Positions 45,572-55,128 of a stretch of DNA of 64,000 bases are shown piece by piece; within the stretch, counting starts at the first letter, position 1; the number at the start of each line of letters is the position of its first letter. Source of the DNA: Sphingomonas chungangi (GTDB lineage: Bacteria > Pseudomonadota > Alphaproteobacteria > Sphingomonadales > Sphingomonadaceae); NCBI RefSeq assembly GCF_013778325.1, contig NZ_JACEIB010000008.1, positions 55,368 to 119,367 on the forward strand, given 5' to 3'. A program made the position numbers and the translations under genes. Under the pieces are notes generated by a model that was not told where the DNA came from, searched no databases, and saw only the letters and a program-made list of their open reading frames with translations.

Positions 45572-46795
45572 GTGGCCACTTTGGATTACAGCCGTGTTTT
45601 CGCCCAGGCGATCGACCGACTCCACGCCGAGGGGCGCTACCGGGTCTTCATCGACATCCTGCGCAACAAGGGCATGTTCCCCAACGCGCGCTGCTTCCAT
45701 GGCCATAACGGGCCGAAGCCGATCACGGTCTGGTGCTCGAACGACTATCTCTCGATGGGCCAGCACCCCAAGGTGATCGCCGCCATGGAGGAGGCGCTGC
45801 ACGATGTCGGCGCGGGCGCCGGCGGCACGCGCAACATCGGCGGCAACACCCACTATCACGTCGATCTGGAGCATGAGCTCGCCGACCTGCACGGCAAGGA
45901 AGGCGCCCTGCTCTTCACCTCGGGCTATGTCTCGAACGAGGCGACGCTCTCCACGCTCGCCAAGGTGCTGCCGGGCTGCATCATCTTTTCGGACGAGCTC
46001 AACCACGCGTCGATGATCGCGGGCATCCGCAATTCGGGCTGCGAGAAGCGCGTCTTCCGCCACAACGACCTCGTCCATCTCGAGGAGCTGCTGGCCGCCG
46101 AGGACCCGGAACTCCCCAAGCTGATCGCCTTCGAGAGCGTCTATTCGATGGACGGCGACATCGCGCCGATCGCCGAGATCTGCGATCTCGCCGACAAGTA
46201 TAACGCGTTGACCTATCTGGACGAGGTGCACGCGGTCGGCATGTACGGCGCGCGCGGCGGCGGCATTTCGGAGCGCGATGGCGTGGCGCACCGCCTCACC
46301 GTGATCGAGGGGACGCTGGGCAAGGCGTTCGGCGTGATGGGCGGCTATATCGCCGCCGACAGCCAGATCATCGACGTGATCCGCAGCTACGCGCCGGGCT
46401 TTATCTTCACCACGTCGCTGTCGCCGGTGCTGGTCGCGGGCGTGCTGGCGAGCGTGCGGCACCTGAAGGAATCGTCCGCCGAGCGCGAGGGCCAGCAGGC
46501 CGCCGCCGCGACGCTCAAGCGCCTGATGGCGGATGCCGGGCTGCCGGTGATGCCGTCGGTGACGCATATCGTGCCGCTGCTGGTCGGCGATCCGGTGAAG
46601 GCCAAGCGGATCAGCGACATCCTGCTCGCCGAATATGGCGTGTACGTGCAGCCCATCAACTACCCGACCGTGCCGCGCGGCACCGAGCGCCTGCGCTTCA
46701 CGCCCGGCCCGAGCCACTCCGAAGAGATGATGGTAGAGCTGGTCGGCGCGCTGGTCGAGATCTGGGACCGGCTGGAGCTGCGGCAGGCGGCTTGA
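45572..46795 (+). CDS. hemA: 5-aminolevulinate synthase
   Basis: 407 residues from a GTG at 45572. Condenses glycine with succinyl-CoA to 5-aminolevulinate, the C4 route to haem typical of alphaproteobacteria. PLP lysine in [17 protein letters not shown], plus [19 protein letters not shown] and [15 protein letters not shown]. Normal length. It is a glycine consumer, like the gcv operon of this window. Confidence 0.96.
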   Translation: MATLDYSRVFAQAIDRLHAEGRYRVFIDILRNKGMFPNARCFHGHNGPKPITVWCSNDYLSMGQHPKVIAAMEEALHDVGAGAGGTRNIGGNTHYHVDLEHELADLHGKEGALLFTSGYVSNEATLSTLAKVLPGCIIFSDELNHASMIAGIRNSGCEKRVFRHNDLVHLEELLAAEDPELPKLIAFESVYSMDGDIAPIAEICDLADKYNALTYLDEVHAVGMYGARGGGISERDGVAHRLTVIEGTLGKAFGVMGGYIAADSQIIDVIRSYAPGFIFTTSLSPVLVAGVLASVRHLKESSAEREGQQAAAATLKRLMADAGLPVMPSVTHIVPLLVGDPVKAKRISDILLAEYGVYVQPINYPTVPRGTERLRFTPGPSHSEEMMVELVGALVEIWDRLELRQAA

Positions 46796-46809
46796 CGCCT
46801 GTCAGGCGT
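46795..46809. terminator. Small hairpin across convergent stop codons
   Basis: ACGCCT/AGGCGT with a three-base loop joins the hemA end and the VOC gene end. Weak candidate. Confidence 0.3.
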
Positions 46810-47197
46810 TCCATGCCGCCTTCTGCAGGACGACCCGGTAACCGTCGGGATCCTCGAACGTCAGTCCATCACGATCCCAATAGGGATTGAAGGGCGGCGC
46901 CGGATCGAAGCCTGCAGCCCGCATCCGATCCACGGCCGCCTGCCATTCTGCCGGATGGGGCAGGTAGAAGATCAGCAGATGATCCTGTGTCGGCGCGCGG
47001 CCCACGGCATGAGTTCGCGCCCGCGTAAACTCGAAATGATAGGGCGCCCCGGGACTCCCGAGCATCATGCCATCGACCCCGTCATGATCTTCGAAGCGAT
47101 AGAGCAGGTCCAGCCCCAGCCCCTCCCGATAGAAGCGCAACAGCGCGTCCAAATCGTCGCTCGGCCTCGCCACGCGCAGCTTGGGCGCGACGCTCAT
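46802..47197 (-). CDS. VOC/glyoxalase-bleomycin resistance superfamily protein
   Basis: 131 residues from ATG 47197, overlapping the stop of the thioredoxin-like gene by four bases. One VOC fold: RVARPSDDLDALLRFYREGL, HFEFTRARTHAVGRAPTQDH and WDRDGLTFEDPDGYRVVLQK, with His and Glu metal-ligand positions plausible. Enzyme or binding role not known. Confidence 0.82.
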   Translation of the reverse strand: MSVAPKLRVARPSDDLDALLRFYREGLGLDLLYRFEDHDGVDGMMLGSPGAPYHFEFTRARTHAVGRAPTQDHLLIFYLPHPAEWQAAVDRMRAAGFDPAPPFNPYWDRDGLTFEDPDGYRVVLQKAAWNA

Positions 47198-48708
47198 CCC
47201 TTCAGCACATCCTTGCATCCGCCCTTGGCGCAGGCCTGCCCCATCTTCGCGTCGAGCCGCGCCAGCACATCGCCACCGCCATGCTTGCCGCTCCACTCGC
47301 GGAGCTTCTTCGCCCAGTCGCCGGCCTTCTTCTCCGTCCGCTCGGCATAGCCGCTGCTGTTGGCGCCCAGTGCGTCGATCACCATCCCGGCGGACTGCTC
47401 CACCGCCGCCTTGTCGTCGGGCGTCATCCGCATCACGCCGTTCGAATAGAAGATCGCCCACTGGATGCGTGTCGCCGGCCCCTGCGCGGTCTCGGCGGCC
47501 TGCTTAAGCCAGCCGATCGCGGCGGGATAATCCTTGGTCTCTTCCTTCAGGCCCGCGAGATCGACCATGAAGTAATACGGCGCCACCGCCTTGGGCAGTT
47601 CGCTCCTCAGCAGCTTTTCGGCACCGGCCCGGTCGCCCGCCTCGTCGAGCAGGTCGCCGGCGCTCGGCATCACCGCCTGGCGCATCTGCGGGTCGGTCGC
47701 CCCCTTGTCCGCCATGGCGACGCGCTGGCGCACCTTGGCCATTACGTCGGGCGTCACCTTGCCGCCGTTGAGCCCCTTGGAGAGCGTGATCTCGGCCTCA
47801 GCCGTCGCCAACCGGTCGTAGAGCGGGATGCTGTCGTCCGCCGCCAGGCGATCCAGCGCCGCCGTCAGCTTGTCGCCCAGCGCCTTCCGTTCGGCCGGAT
47901 CGGGCAGCGCGAGAATCAGGCCGGCGGCGCTGCCCACCTCCTGCCGGTTGGCCTTCACCTCGTCATAGTCGGCGAGGATCGCCGGCAGCACGGCACGCAC
48001 CTGCGCCTGCTGGGCGGCATCGAGCTTGGGCTTGTCGCCCGTACCGCCACCGAGCAGCAGGCTGGTGAGCGTGAAGTGGCGCTTCATCGCCGGATCGGGC
48101 GCCGCATCGGCCAGCTTGGCGAGGAACGCCGCCGCCTTGGGATAGTCGCCGAAATGCTTGGGATCGTCGAACCAGTCGAAGCTGGCGAGCAGGCGCCAGT
48201 CGTCCGCCGACAGGCTCTTGGGATCGTCGGCGCGCTTGAGCAGATCCTCGGTCGATGAGGTGCGTGTCGCAGCGACCTCGAGCACGTCGGCCAGCTGGCC
48301 GGAGGTCGATCCGCCCGAGAGCCGCGTCACCTCCTGCCGGTCCGGCGTGAGGATGATGACGGTCGGATAGCCCTGGATGCCGAACTTCGCGCCCCACAGC
48401 TGCGCGTCCTTGGCGTCGCCGTCGAGGTGGACGGGGATGAAGTTGGCGGTTTCGGCGATGAAGGCCGGGTCCTTGAACAGGGTCTGCTTCATCAGGTTGC
48501 AGGGCGGGCACCATTTCGCGCCCCAGTAGAGCAGGACCGGCTTCTTCGCCTCCTTCGCTTCGGCAAAGGCGTCATCGACATCGCCCTCGCGCCAGGCGAT
48601 CTGCCGGGCGGAGGCCTGCGCAGCGGTCCCGCTGTTCGACTGGTCCGCCTGGCTGTGACATCCCGCCAGAGCGATACCGAGCACCATCAGGCTGACCGCA
48701 ACACGCAT
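47194..48708 (-). CDS. Thioredoxin-like lipoprotein with long helical C-terminal region
   Basis: 504 residues from ATG 48708 (GGAG 6-8 bases upstream; ATGs at 48714 and 48732 possible). Lipobox in VAVSLMVLGIALAGC. A thioredoxin domain with redox motif LLYWGAKWCPPCNLMK (residues about 60-75) and cis-Pro in GIQGYPTVIIL. Residues about 160-504 are Ala/Asp/Leu-rich helices, possibly TPR-like. Likely a periplasmic disulfide handling or reductase protein anchored to a membrane. Confidence 0.82.
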   Translation of the reverse strand: MRVAVSLMVLGIALAGCHSQADQSNSGTAAQASARQIAWREGDVDDAFAEAKEAKKPVLLYWGAKWCPPCNLMKQTLFKDPAFIAETANFIPVHLDGDAKDAQLWGAKFGIQGYPTVIILTPDRQEVTRLSGGSTSGQLADVLEVAATRTSSTEDLLKRADDPKSLSADDWRLLASFDWFDDPKHFGDYPKAAAFLAKLADAAPDPAMKRHFTLTSLLLGGGTGDKPKLDAAQQAQVRAVLPAILADYDEVKANRQEVGSAAGLILALPDPAERKALGDKLTAALDRLAADDSIPLYDRLATAEAEITLSKGLNGGKVTPDVMAKVRQRVAMADKGATDPQMRQAVMPSAGDLLDEAGDRAGAEKLLRSELPKAVAPYYFMVDLAGLKEETKDYPAAIGWLKQAAETAQGPATRIQWAIFYSNGVMRMTPDDKAAVEQSAGMVIDALGANSSGYAERTEKKAGDWAKKLREWSGKHGGGDVLARLDAKMGQACAKGGCKDVLKG

Positions 48709-48767
48709 GACCATCTCCCTGTTCGTCCGCATCTTTTTAGGCAGCGGCAGGGAAAGTGGAAGCCCCG

Positions 48768-49259
48768 TCAGGTCAGTGCGAAACCCAGCCCGATAGTCAG
48801 CGCGCCGAGCGCCAGCGAGAGCGGCAGGCGCAGGTTCATCCACCACGGCGGCACGAGGCGCCTGCGGTCGAGCATGCGGTCCACCAGCGGGGTCAGCGCG
48901 ATCACGAGGCCGAGCAGGGTCGAACAGATCACGGGCATGTCCGCCGAAAGCCCGTAGAGGATGGTCGCCAGGATCGCCGGCGCCACCGCGATCACGAGCA
49001 GCCGCGGACGCTGTTCCTCGGTCGCGCGGGTCGACGCGACGCCCCACCAGATGCCGCCGAGGAAGCTCAGGATCATCGCCGCATAGGTGAGTGCGAGACC
49101 GCCGATCTTGCCCGGCAGCGCGGAATCCGGGTCGACGCCCGCCGCCAGCCGCACGAACAGCGCGATCAGCATCGGCAGCAGCCCCATCGCCCCCAGCACG
49201 ATCGCCGGCATGGGCGGCCGCCGCCCCCGATCGTACGCCACCAGCTCGCCTTCGCTCAT
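48768..49259 (-). CDS. DUF3429 family membrane protein
   Basis: 163 residues with four or five hydrophobic segments (AIVLGAMGLLPMLIALFVRL, TYAAMILSFLGGIWWGVAS, LLVIAVAPAILATILYGLSA, LPLSLALGALTIGLGFALT). The MILSFLGGIWWGVAS motif is characteristic of DUF3429. Function unknown. The ATG overlaps the pldA stop by four bases. Confidence 0.8.
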   Translation of the reverse strand: MSEGELVAYDRGRRPPMPAIVLGAMGLLPMLIALFVRLAAGVDPDSALPGKIGGLALTYAAMILSFLGGIWWGVASTRATEEQRPRLLVIAVAPAILATILYGLSADMPVICSTLLGLVIALTPLVDRMLDRRRLVPPWWMNLRLPLSLALGALTIGLGFALT

Positions 49260-50425
49260 CGAACGATCCCGATCCCCACCCGCAATCGCGTCTGCTTGCG
49301 GTTATAGTCCAGCAGGTCCTCGCCATAGCCGGTGAAGCCCTGGACGACGACATAGAGCGGCAGGTCATGCCAGATATGGGTCAACGGATAGCTAAGATCG
49401 GCGTCGACCGATCCCTTGCCGGTGGAGAAATTCAGCCGGCTCCAGGTGGATAGCTTGAGCCCCTGGTCCTGCCCGATCGAAAAGGCGAGCGCCTGGTGGC
49501 CGCGATAGCGCGCGATATCCTCGTTGCCGTCACGGTTGATGATGTAGTGGAAGATGCGCGGGCCGATCGAGGCGGTCCAGCTGCCGATCGGCACGTCGAG
49601 CGTCGGCTGGATGTAGAGGATGTTGTAGCTGCGCGAGGCGGAGCCGTCCCGTCCGTTGGATTCGTGCAGATAGCCGCCGCGCACGTTCAGCTGGTCGCCC
49701 GCCTCGTTCTTGGGCAGCGTGTAGATGTAGAGGAATTCGGGCTGGTAGTTCACGTCGCGGAACGGCGCGCTGTTCGCGCCGAGATCCCAGAACATCCGCT
49801 GGGTGTAGGCGAAGTGGAAGCCCGAATACCAATGGCCGTCGCCAGGATGGCCGAGCAGCTGGTATTTGAAGCTCAGCTCCAGCTTGGCATCGGTATCGGT
49901 GCCGTGACCCAGCACCGCGTAGATCGGATTGTAGGTGGAGAGATTGCCGAGCAGCGGGTTGTTGGGGCGCGGTGGTGGAACGGGAGCAGCGCTCGCTTCA
50001 CGGGCCGTCTCGGTCGGCGGAGCGATCTGCGCGCTTTGGATGTCATCGCCGGCCTCGCCCAGCGCGAAGGCGTAGCCGTCCGATCCGCTATCGACTGACA
50101 GCACCGCCCGGCCCGCCACCCCGGCCGGGCGCGCGACGGCGTAATCGACCTGCGCATAGCCGTTGCCGGCAATCGTGACGGGCGGCCCCTGCCGCTTCAT
50201 CTCGACGGGAACGTCACGACCATCGGCATGGAGTATGGCGTAGAGCGTATCCGCTACCGGTCGATCCGGACCGCCCACCGTGTTCAACAGAATGACGTGA
50301 GCGACGATGGGCCCCTCGCCTTCCTCCTGCACCGAGCGGAAGGAGACGGCCAGCGGCGGCAACGGGATCGGCGGCGGCGGGGGCGCGGCCGCCAGCAACG
50401 CCATAGACAACGCGACGATACTCAT
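49256..50425 (-). CDS. pldA: Outer-membrane phospholipase A with N-terminal extension
   Basis: 389 residues from ATG 50425 (AGGACGT ahead). Signal peptide MSIVALSMALLAAAPP, a Pro/Ala-rich and Ig-like N-terminal part (residues about 20-150), then the OMPLA barrel. The catalytic His-Ser pair is in GGYLHESNGRDGSASRSYN, followed by the conserved Asn. E. coli PldA is about 289 residues, so the first 130 residues are extra. Hydrolyses phospholipids in the outer leaflet under membrane stress. Confidence 0.88.
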   Translation of the reverse strand: MSIVALSMALLAAAPPPPPIPLPPLAVSFRSVQEEGEGPIVAHVILLNTVGGPDRPVADTLYAILHADGRDVPVEMKRQGPPVTIAGNGYAQVDYAVARPAGVAGRAVLSVDSGSDGYAFALGEAGDDIQSAQIAPPTETAREASAAPVPPPRPNNPLLGNLSTYNPIYAVLGHGTDTDAKLELSFKYQLLGHPGDGHWYSGFHFAYTQRMFWDLGANSAPFRDVNYQPEFLYIYTLPKNEAGDQLNVRGGYLHESNGRDGSASRSYNILYIQPTLDVPIGSWTASIGPRIFHYIINRDGNEDIARYRGHQALAFSIGQDQGLKLSTWSRLNFSTGKGSVDADLSYPLTHIWHDLPLYVVVQGFTGYGEDLLDYNRKQTRLRVGIGIVR

Positions 50426-50459
50426 ACGTCCTGCCCCCTTTCGCACACCCTGATTACGC

Positions 50460-50996
50460 TCAATCGCGGCAATAGCCCTCGCCGGGTTTCACCGTCAGAC
50501 AATCCTTCTTGGTCGCGAGATATTTCAGGCCCGTGGCCATGCCGTCGGTTTCACGCAAGGTCTGGTCGCCGTCGGGGCGGCGGAACTGGATCACATCGCC
50601 CACGCCCGTCCCCTCAAACACACCCTTGTCGTCCAGCGTATATTGTTGGGTGAGCGTGTAGTGGCCCGCGCCCTTTTTCTCGTCCTTGGCGATGACGAGG
50701 TTCAGCCCCTCGACGCCGCGCCAGCGGCCGACCCACTTGTCGGTCGGAATGCCGGGATCGACCAACTTGCCCATCCTGTCGTTGAGCTTGCCGATCCGCG
50801 CCTCGTCGGTCGCAGACGCATTGTCGATCCGGTTGGAGGCGCGATCGCCCCAGTCGTCAGTGCGATCGGCGAGATTGTCGGCGGCGTTGCCGAAGCTGTT
50901 GGCGGTCGCGCTCGCGGAATTGCCGATGTCGCTCGCCGTCTGCTTGCAGCCGGCCAGCAGCACCAGCACGGCCAGCGCATATCCTGTCTTCGTCAC
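50460..50996 (-). CDS. Putative lipoprotein, unknown function
   Basis: 178 residues from a GTG at 50996 with GGGAG six bases upstream; the first ATG (51086) would place the lipobox 40 residues inside. Lipoprotein signal KTGYALAVLVLLAGC. A helical, Ala/Asn/Asp-rich middle (SASATANSFGNAADNLADRT) then a beta-rich domain WVGRWRGVEGLNLVIAKDE with two late cysteines (KKDCLTVKPGEGYC). No family recognised. Divergent from rpiB. Confidence 0.72.
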   Translation of the reverse strand: MTKTGYALAVLVLLAGCKQTASDIGNSASATANSFGNAADNLADRTDDWGDRASNRIDNASATDEARIGKLNDRMGKLVDPGIPTDKWVGRWRGVEGLNLVIAKDEKKGAGHYTLTQQYTLDDKGVFEGTGVGDVIQFRRPDGDQTLRETDGMATGLKYLATKKDCLTVKPGEGYCRD

Positions 50997-51072
50997 GTCA
51001 CACTCCCTTTGCCTTGTCGGGACCACGCTCCTAAGGAGGCGCCATTCCCCGACTCGACGGAGCCGAACGCTC

Positions 51073-51525
51073 ATGGCCATCGCCATCGCATCCGACCACG
51101 CTGCCTTCGCGATGAAAGCCGAGATCGCCGATTGGTTGCGCGCCGAGGGCCACGAGGTCCTCGATCTTGGTCCTGCAAACGACGGCCGCGTCGATTATCC
51201 GGACTACGGCTACAAGCTCGCCGAAGCAGTCGCGGACGGCCGGGCGGAGCGTGGCATCGCGCTGTGCGGCTCCGGCATCGGCATCTCGATCGCGGTCAAT
51301 CGCCACCCCCGCTTGCGCTGCGCACTCGTCTCCGAGCCGCTGTCGGCGCAGCTTTGCCGCGAGCATAACGACGCCAACGCCATCGCGCTCGGCGCCCGCC
51401 TGATCGGCATCGAGCAGGCCAAGGCCTGCATCACCGCTTTCCTCACCACCGGCTTCGCCGGAGACCGCCACACCGGCCGCGTCGACAAGCTGACGCACCC
51501 CGCCTTCGCGAAGGAGCCCGCATGA
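51073..51525 (+). CDS. rpiB: Ribose 5-phosphate isomerase B
   Basis: 150 residues. Interconverts ribose 5-phosphate and ribulose 5-phosphate. N-terminal [17 protein letters not shown] and active-site [15 protein letters not shown] with Cys, and [14 protein letters not shown]. Overlaps glyA by four bases; rpiB-glyA-nrdR is a common alphaproteobacterial order. Confidence 0.95.
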   Translation: MAIAIASDHAAFAMKAEIADWLRAEGHEVLDLGPANDGRVDYPDYGYKLAEAVADGRAERGIALCGSGIGISIAVNRHPRLRCALVSEPLSAQLCREHNDANAIALGARLIGIEQAKACITAFLTTGFAGDRHTGRVDKLTHPAFAKEPA

Positions 51526-52838
51526 GCACGCAACCCAGCCTCCAGCCCGCTTCCATCCCCGAGATCCGCAAGTCCGGCTTCTTCACCCAGAACCTCGCCG
51601 ATGCCGATCCCGCCATCTTCGCCGGCGTCGAGCACGAGCTCGCCCGCGAGCGCCACCAGATCGAGCTGATCGCGTCCGAGAACATCGTCTCCAAGGCGGT
51701 GCTGGAGGCACAGGGCTCGGTGTTCACGAACAAGTATGCGGAAGGGTATCCGGGCAAGCGTTATTATCAGGGCTGCGCGCCGTCCGACGAGGTCGAGCAG
51801 ATCGCGATCGATCGCGCCAAGCAGCTGTTCGGCTGCGGCTTCGCCAACGTCCAGCCGCATTCGGGCGCGCAGGCCAACGGCGCCGTCATGCTGGCGCTGA
51901 CCAAGCCCGGCGACACGATCATGGGCCTCAGCCTCGATGCCGGCGGCCACCTGACCCACGGCGCCAAGGCGGCGATGTCGGGCAAGTGGTTCAACGCCGT
52001 GCAGTACGGCGTCACCCGCGACACGCACCTGATCGACTATGACGCGGTCGAGGCGATGGCGATCGAGCACAAGCCGACGTTGATCATCACCGGCGGGTCC
52101 GCCTATCCGCGCCACATCGATTTCGCCCGCTTCCGCGCCATCGCGGACAAGGTCGGCGCGAAGTTCATGGTCGACATGGCCCACTTCGCCGGCCTCGTCG
52201 CGGGCGGCGCGCACCCCTCGCCCTTCGGCCATGCCGACGTGGTGACGACCACCACGCACAAGACGCTGCGCGGGCCGCGCGGCGGAGCGATCTTCACGAA
52301 TGACGAAGCGATCGCCAAGAAGATCAACTCGGCGGTGTTCCCCGGGCTTCAGGGCGGCCCGCTGATGCACGTCATCGCCGCCAAGGCGGTGGCCTTCGGC
52401 GAGGCGCTGCAGCCCGAGTTCAAGGCCTATGCCAAGGCCGTGATCGAGAATGCCAAGGCGCTCGCCAGCCGCCTCCAGGAGCGCGGCGCGGAAGTCGTCT
52501 CGGGCGGCACCGACACGCATCTGGCGCTGATCGATCTCAGCCCGCTCGGCGTCACCGGCAAGGATGCGGACGAGGCGCTGGAACGTTCCGCGATCACCTG
52601 CAACAAGAACGGCATCCCCTTCGATCCGCTGCCGCCGGTGAAGACCAGCGGCATCCGCGTCGGCTCGCCGGCGGGCACCACGCGCGGCTTCGGGGTCGCC
52701 GAGTTCCGCGACATCGCCGACATGATCGCCGATGTGCTGGAAGGAATGCGCAAGAATGGCGAGCAGGGCGATGCGCAGATCGAGGCCAATGTCCGCGAGC
52801 GGGTCCGCGCGCTCTGCGAGCGCTTCCCGATCTACTGA
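51522..52838 (+). CDS. glyA: Serine hydroxymethyltransferase
   Basis: 438 residues. Interconverts serine plus tetrahydrofolate with glycine plus methylene-tetrahydrofolate. PLP lysine in [19 protein letters not shown]; also [20 protein letters not shown]. Normal length. Functionally paired with the gcv operon of this window. A palindromic repeat follows the stop. Confidence 0.97.
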   Translation: MSTQPSLQPASIPEIRKSGFFTQNLADADPAIFAGVEHELARERHQIELIASENIVSKAVLEAQGSVFTNKYAEGYPGKRYYQGCAPSDEVEQIAIDRAKQLFGCGFANVQPHSGAQANGAVMLALTKPGDTIMGLSLDAGGHLTHGAKAAMSGKWFNAVQYGVTRDTHLIDYDAVEAMAIEHKPTLIITGGSAYPRHIDFARFRAIADKVGAKFMVDMAHFAGLVAGGAHPSPFGHADVVTTTTHKTLRGPRGGAIFTNDEAIAKKINSAVFPGLQGGPLMHVIAAKAVAFGEALQPEFKAYAKAVIENAKALASRLQERGAEVVSGGTDTHLALIDLSPLGVTGKDADEALERSAITCNKNGIPFDPLPPVKTSGIRVGSPAGTTRGFGVAEFRDIADMIADVLEGMRKNGEQGDAQIEANVRERVRALCERFPIY

Positions 52839-52849
52839 ACTTTCAACCT

Positions 52850-52919
52850 CCGTTCGCACTGAGCGAGGTCGAAGTGCAGCCGCAACGCATGGCCTTCGAC
52901 TGCGCTCAGGCCGAACGGG
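52850..52919. repeat. Palindromic repeat, copy 4
   Basis: CCGTTCGCACTGAGCGAGG and CTGCGCTCAGGCCGAACGG arms around GCAGCCGCAACGCATGGCC. Short form. Lies between glyA and nrdR. Confidence 0.8.
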
Positions 52920-52939
52920 GGTGGTGATAAAGGTGCCCC

Positions 52940-53401
52940 ATGCGCTGCCCCTTTTGCGGACATGAAGACAGCCAGGTGAAGGACAGCCGTCCCAGCGAGG
53001 ACGGCGCGTCCATTCGCAGGCGGCGCCAATGCGAAGGCTGCGGCGGCCGCTTCACCACCTTCGAGCGCGTGCAGCTGCGCGAGGTGACAGTCGCCAAGTC
53101 GAGCGGCAAGCGCGAGCCGTTCGAACGCGTGAAGCTCGAGCGCTCGATCGAGGTCGCCTGCCGCAAGCGCCCGATCACCGCCGAGCAGATCGATCGGCTG
53201 GTGTCCGGCATCCAGCGCCAGCTGGAGACATCGGGCGAGACGGAAGTGACCGCCACCCAGATCGGCGGGCTGGTGATGGACGGGCTGAAGGGCCTCGACC
53301 CGGTCGCCTACATCCGCTTCGCCAGCGTCTACAAGGATTTCACCGAGGCGAAGGACTTCGAGGAGTTCGCCGGCACGGTGAACGAGGTGGGGAAGGCATG
53401 A
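52940..53401 (+). CDS. nrdR: Transcriptional repressor NrdR
   Basis: 153 residues. Zinc-ribbon and ATP-cone repressor of ribonucleotide reductase genes. N-terminal [17 protein letters not shown] and [14 protein letters not shown] give the four zinc cysteines; ATP cone [20 protein letters not shown]. Overlaps the next gene by four bases. Confidence 0.95.
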   Translation: MRCPFCGHEDSQVKDSRPSEDGASIRRRRQCEGCGGRFTTFERVQLREVTVAKSSGKREPFERVKLERSIEVACRKRPITAEQIDRLVSGIQRQLETSGETEVTATQIGGLVMDGLKGLDPVAYIRFASVYKDFTEAKDFEEFAGTVNEVGKA

Positions 53402-54516
53402 ATTTCTCGGCGTATCTGCTACGCTGCTCGGACGGCAGCTATTATGCCGGGCATACCGACGATCTGGAGCAGCGTGTCGCGCAGCATCAGGCGGGGGAGC
53501 TGTCGGGCTATACGCATGACCGGCGGCCGGTGGAATTGGTGTGGAGCGAGAGCTTCGGCACGCGCGAGGAGGCTCTTGCCGCCGAACAGCAGATCAAGGG
53601 TTGGTCGCGTGCGAAGAAGGAAGCATTGATCAGGAGCGATTGGCAAGCGATCCGATCGCTGGCGAGCCGGGCGATGCTTCGAGACGCCGCTTCGACAGGC
53701 TCAGCGGCTCCTCAGCACGAACGGAATTCTTTTGTATCCGTTCGTGCTGAGGAGGGACTGAGCGAAGGCGAAGGCCCGTCTCGAAGCACAGCCACAACAC
53801 AAACCCCGCCCCCCGTCATCGTCCTCGTCCGCCCGCAGCTCGGGCAGAATATCGGCAAGGCGGCGCGCGCCATGCTGAACTTCGGCCTCGTCGAGATGCG
53901 CCTCGTCGCGCCCCGCGACGGCTGGCCCAACCCGGAGGCCGGCCCCGCCGCGTCCGGCGCCGACATCGTGCTGGAACAGGCGCAGGTGTTCGAGACGGTC
54001 GCCGACGCCATTGCCGATTGCACCAACGTCTACGCCACCACCGTGCGCAAGCGCGGCGTCACCAAGCCGGTCGTGACGCCCGTGCAGGCGGCGGACGAGA
54101 TATGGGCCGCGCCCGGTCGATCGGCGATCCTGTTCGGGCCGGAGCGCTCGGGCCTCGAAACCGACGACGTCGCCGTCGCCCGCTCGATCCTGACGGTGCC
54201 GATCAATCCGGAATTCGGCTCGCTCAACCTCGCGCAGGCGGTGATCCTGGTCGCGTACGAATGGTCCAAGAGTCGGCAGCTCGCCCAGCCGCCGGCGGTG
54301 GAGATCGATCCCCCCGCTCCGCAATCCGAGCTGGACGGCATGATCGCCCAGCTCGACGCGATGCTGGAGACGGCCGGCTTCTTCTTCCCGCCCGATCGCA
54401 CGCCCGCCACCAAGCGGACGCTGCGCACGATGCTGACCAAGCCGGGCTGGAACAGCCAGGAGGTCCGCACCCTGCGTGGTGTGCTATCCGCCCTGGCGAA
54501 CCCCCGCCGGCGCTAG
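53398..54516 (+). CDS. GIY-YIG nuclease domain fused to TrmJ-like tRNA/rRNA methyltransferase
   Basis: 372 residues in one open frame. Residues 1-92: a UPF0213-type GIY-YIG domain ([20 protein letters not shown], Arg in LEQRVAQH, Glu in [16 protein letters not shown]). Residues 93-131 are the translation of a palindromic repeat ([16 protein letters not shown]). Residues 135-372: SPOUT methyltransferase of the TrmJ type ([43 protein letters not shown]), which makes 2'-O-methyl at position 32 of tRNA. No ATG, GTG or TTG in frame lies between residue 93 and the methyltransferase core, so it is made either as a fusion or from the ATG at 53674 at the repeat edge. Confidence 0.85.
   Translation: MNFSAYLLRCSDGSYYAGHTDDLEQRVAQHQAGELSGYTHDRRPVELVWSESFGTREEALAAEQQIKGWSRAKKEALIRSDWQAIRSLASRAMLRDAASTGSAAPQHERNSFVSVRAEEGLSEGEGPSRSTATTQTPPPVIVLVRPQLGQNIGKAARAMLNFGLVEMRLVAPRDGWPNPEAGPAASGADIVLEQAQVFETVADAIADCTNVYATTVRKRGVTKPVVTPVQAADEIWAAPGRSAILFGPERSGLETDDVAVARSILTVPINPEFGSLNLAQAVILVAYEWSKSRQLAQPPAVEIDPPAPQSELDGMIAQLDAMLETAGFFFPPDRTPATKRTLRTMLTKPGWNSQEVRTLRGVLSALANPRRR
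53675..53788. repeat. Palindromic repeat, copy 5, inside a coding frame
   Basis: GCTTCGAGAC...CTCAGCACGAACGG faces CCGTTCGTGCTGAG...GTCTCGAAGC around AATTCTTTTGTAT. Long subtype, nearly the same left arm as the repeat at 55821-55946. It is open in the frame joining the GIY-YIG and TrmJ parts. Confidence 0.85.
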
Positions 54517-54677
54517 CCCGCGATCCAGCCGATCGACTCGAACGTTGATTTCTGGCACTATCTTTCCATCCCCAGATATGCAGCAGATTGAACATATCCC
54601 AGGGGACCCAAGGGAAAGAGGCGAACGCTCCGTCCTGAAACAGGGTGCGATACCTCACGAACAGGAGACTGCTTTAG

Positions 54678-54953
54678 ATGATTGCCCAGCGTGTTGCCGC
54701 GGTTGCGGTGTTTGCGATGTTCGCGTCTGCTCCACTTTTTGCCCAGGACGCCGCGCCTGCGGCCCCCACCGCCGCGCCGGCCCCGCCGGCCAAGCCGGTG
54801 AAGGAAAAGAAGGTCTGCCGGTCGGAAGCTGTTCTCGGCTCCAACCTGCCCAACGTGACCTGCCACACCAAGGGCGAGTGGGCCGCGATCGACGGCCAGA
54901 ACCGCGCCAACGTGCAGAATATGCGCGACGCCGGCGGCTTCACCCCGCACTGA
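54678..54953 (+). CDS. Small secreted two-cysteine protein, paralogue of 38625
   Basis: 91 residues. Signal peptide (RVAAVAVFAMFASAPLFAQ), a short Ala/Pro linker, then KVCRSEAVLGSNLPNVTCHT and W. The C-x2-E-x3-GSN-x-P-x-VTC-x5-W pattern is shared with the protein at 38625. Likely periplasmic with one disulfide; function unknown. Lies between trmJ-like and rpsD genes. Confidence 0.7.
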   Translation: MIAQRVAAVAVFAMFASAPLFAQDAAPAAPTAAPAPPAKPVKEKKVCRSEAVLGSNLPNVTCHTKGEWAAIDGQNRANVQNMRDAGGFTPH

Positions 54954-55128
54954 GTCCTTTCGACAGACTTGACCGGGCGGCGCTCTTCTGCAATGGGCGC
55001 CGCTCGCAATTGGCCCCGCACGTCTGGTGAAGCGGGTGCCCTGTTGCCTCTATCGAGGCGGCAGCGCGGTTCCAGGCATTTCCGATCTCCCCTCTGCGGG
55101 CGGTCATGACGCAATTGAAGGAAGACGT

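Noticed and set aside
54552-54568. Sigma-54-like element before the small protein at 54678
   Set aside because: The -12 element reads TTCCA and lacks the invariant GC; kept only as a comparison in the findings.
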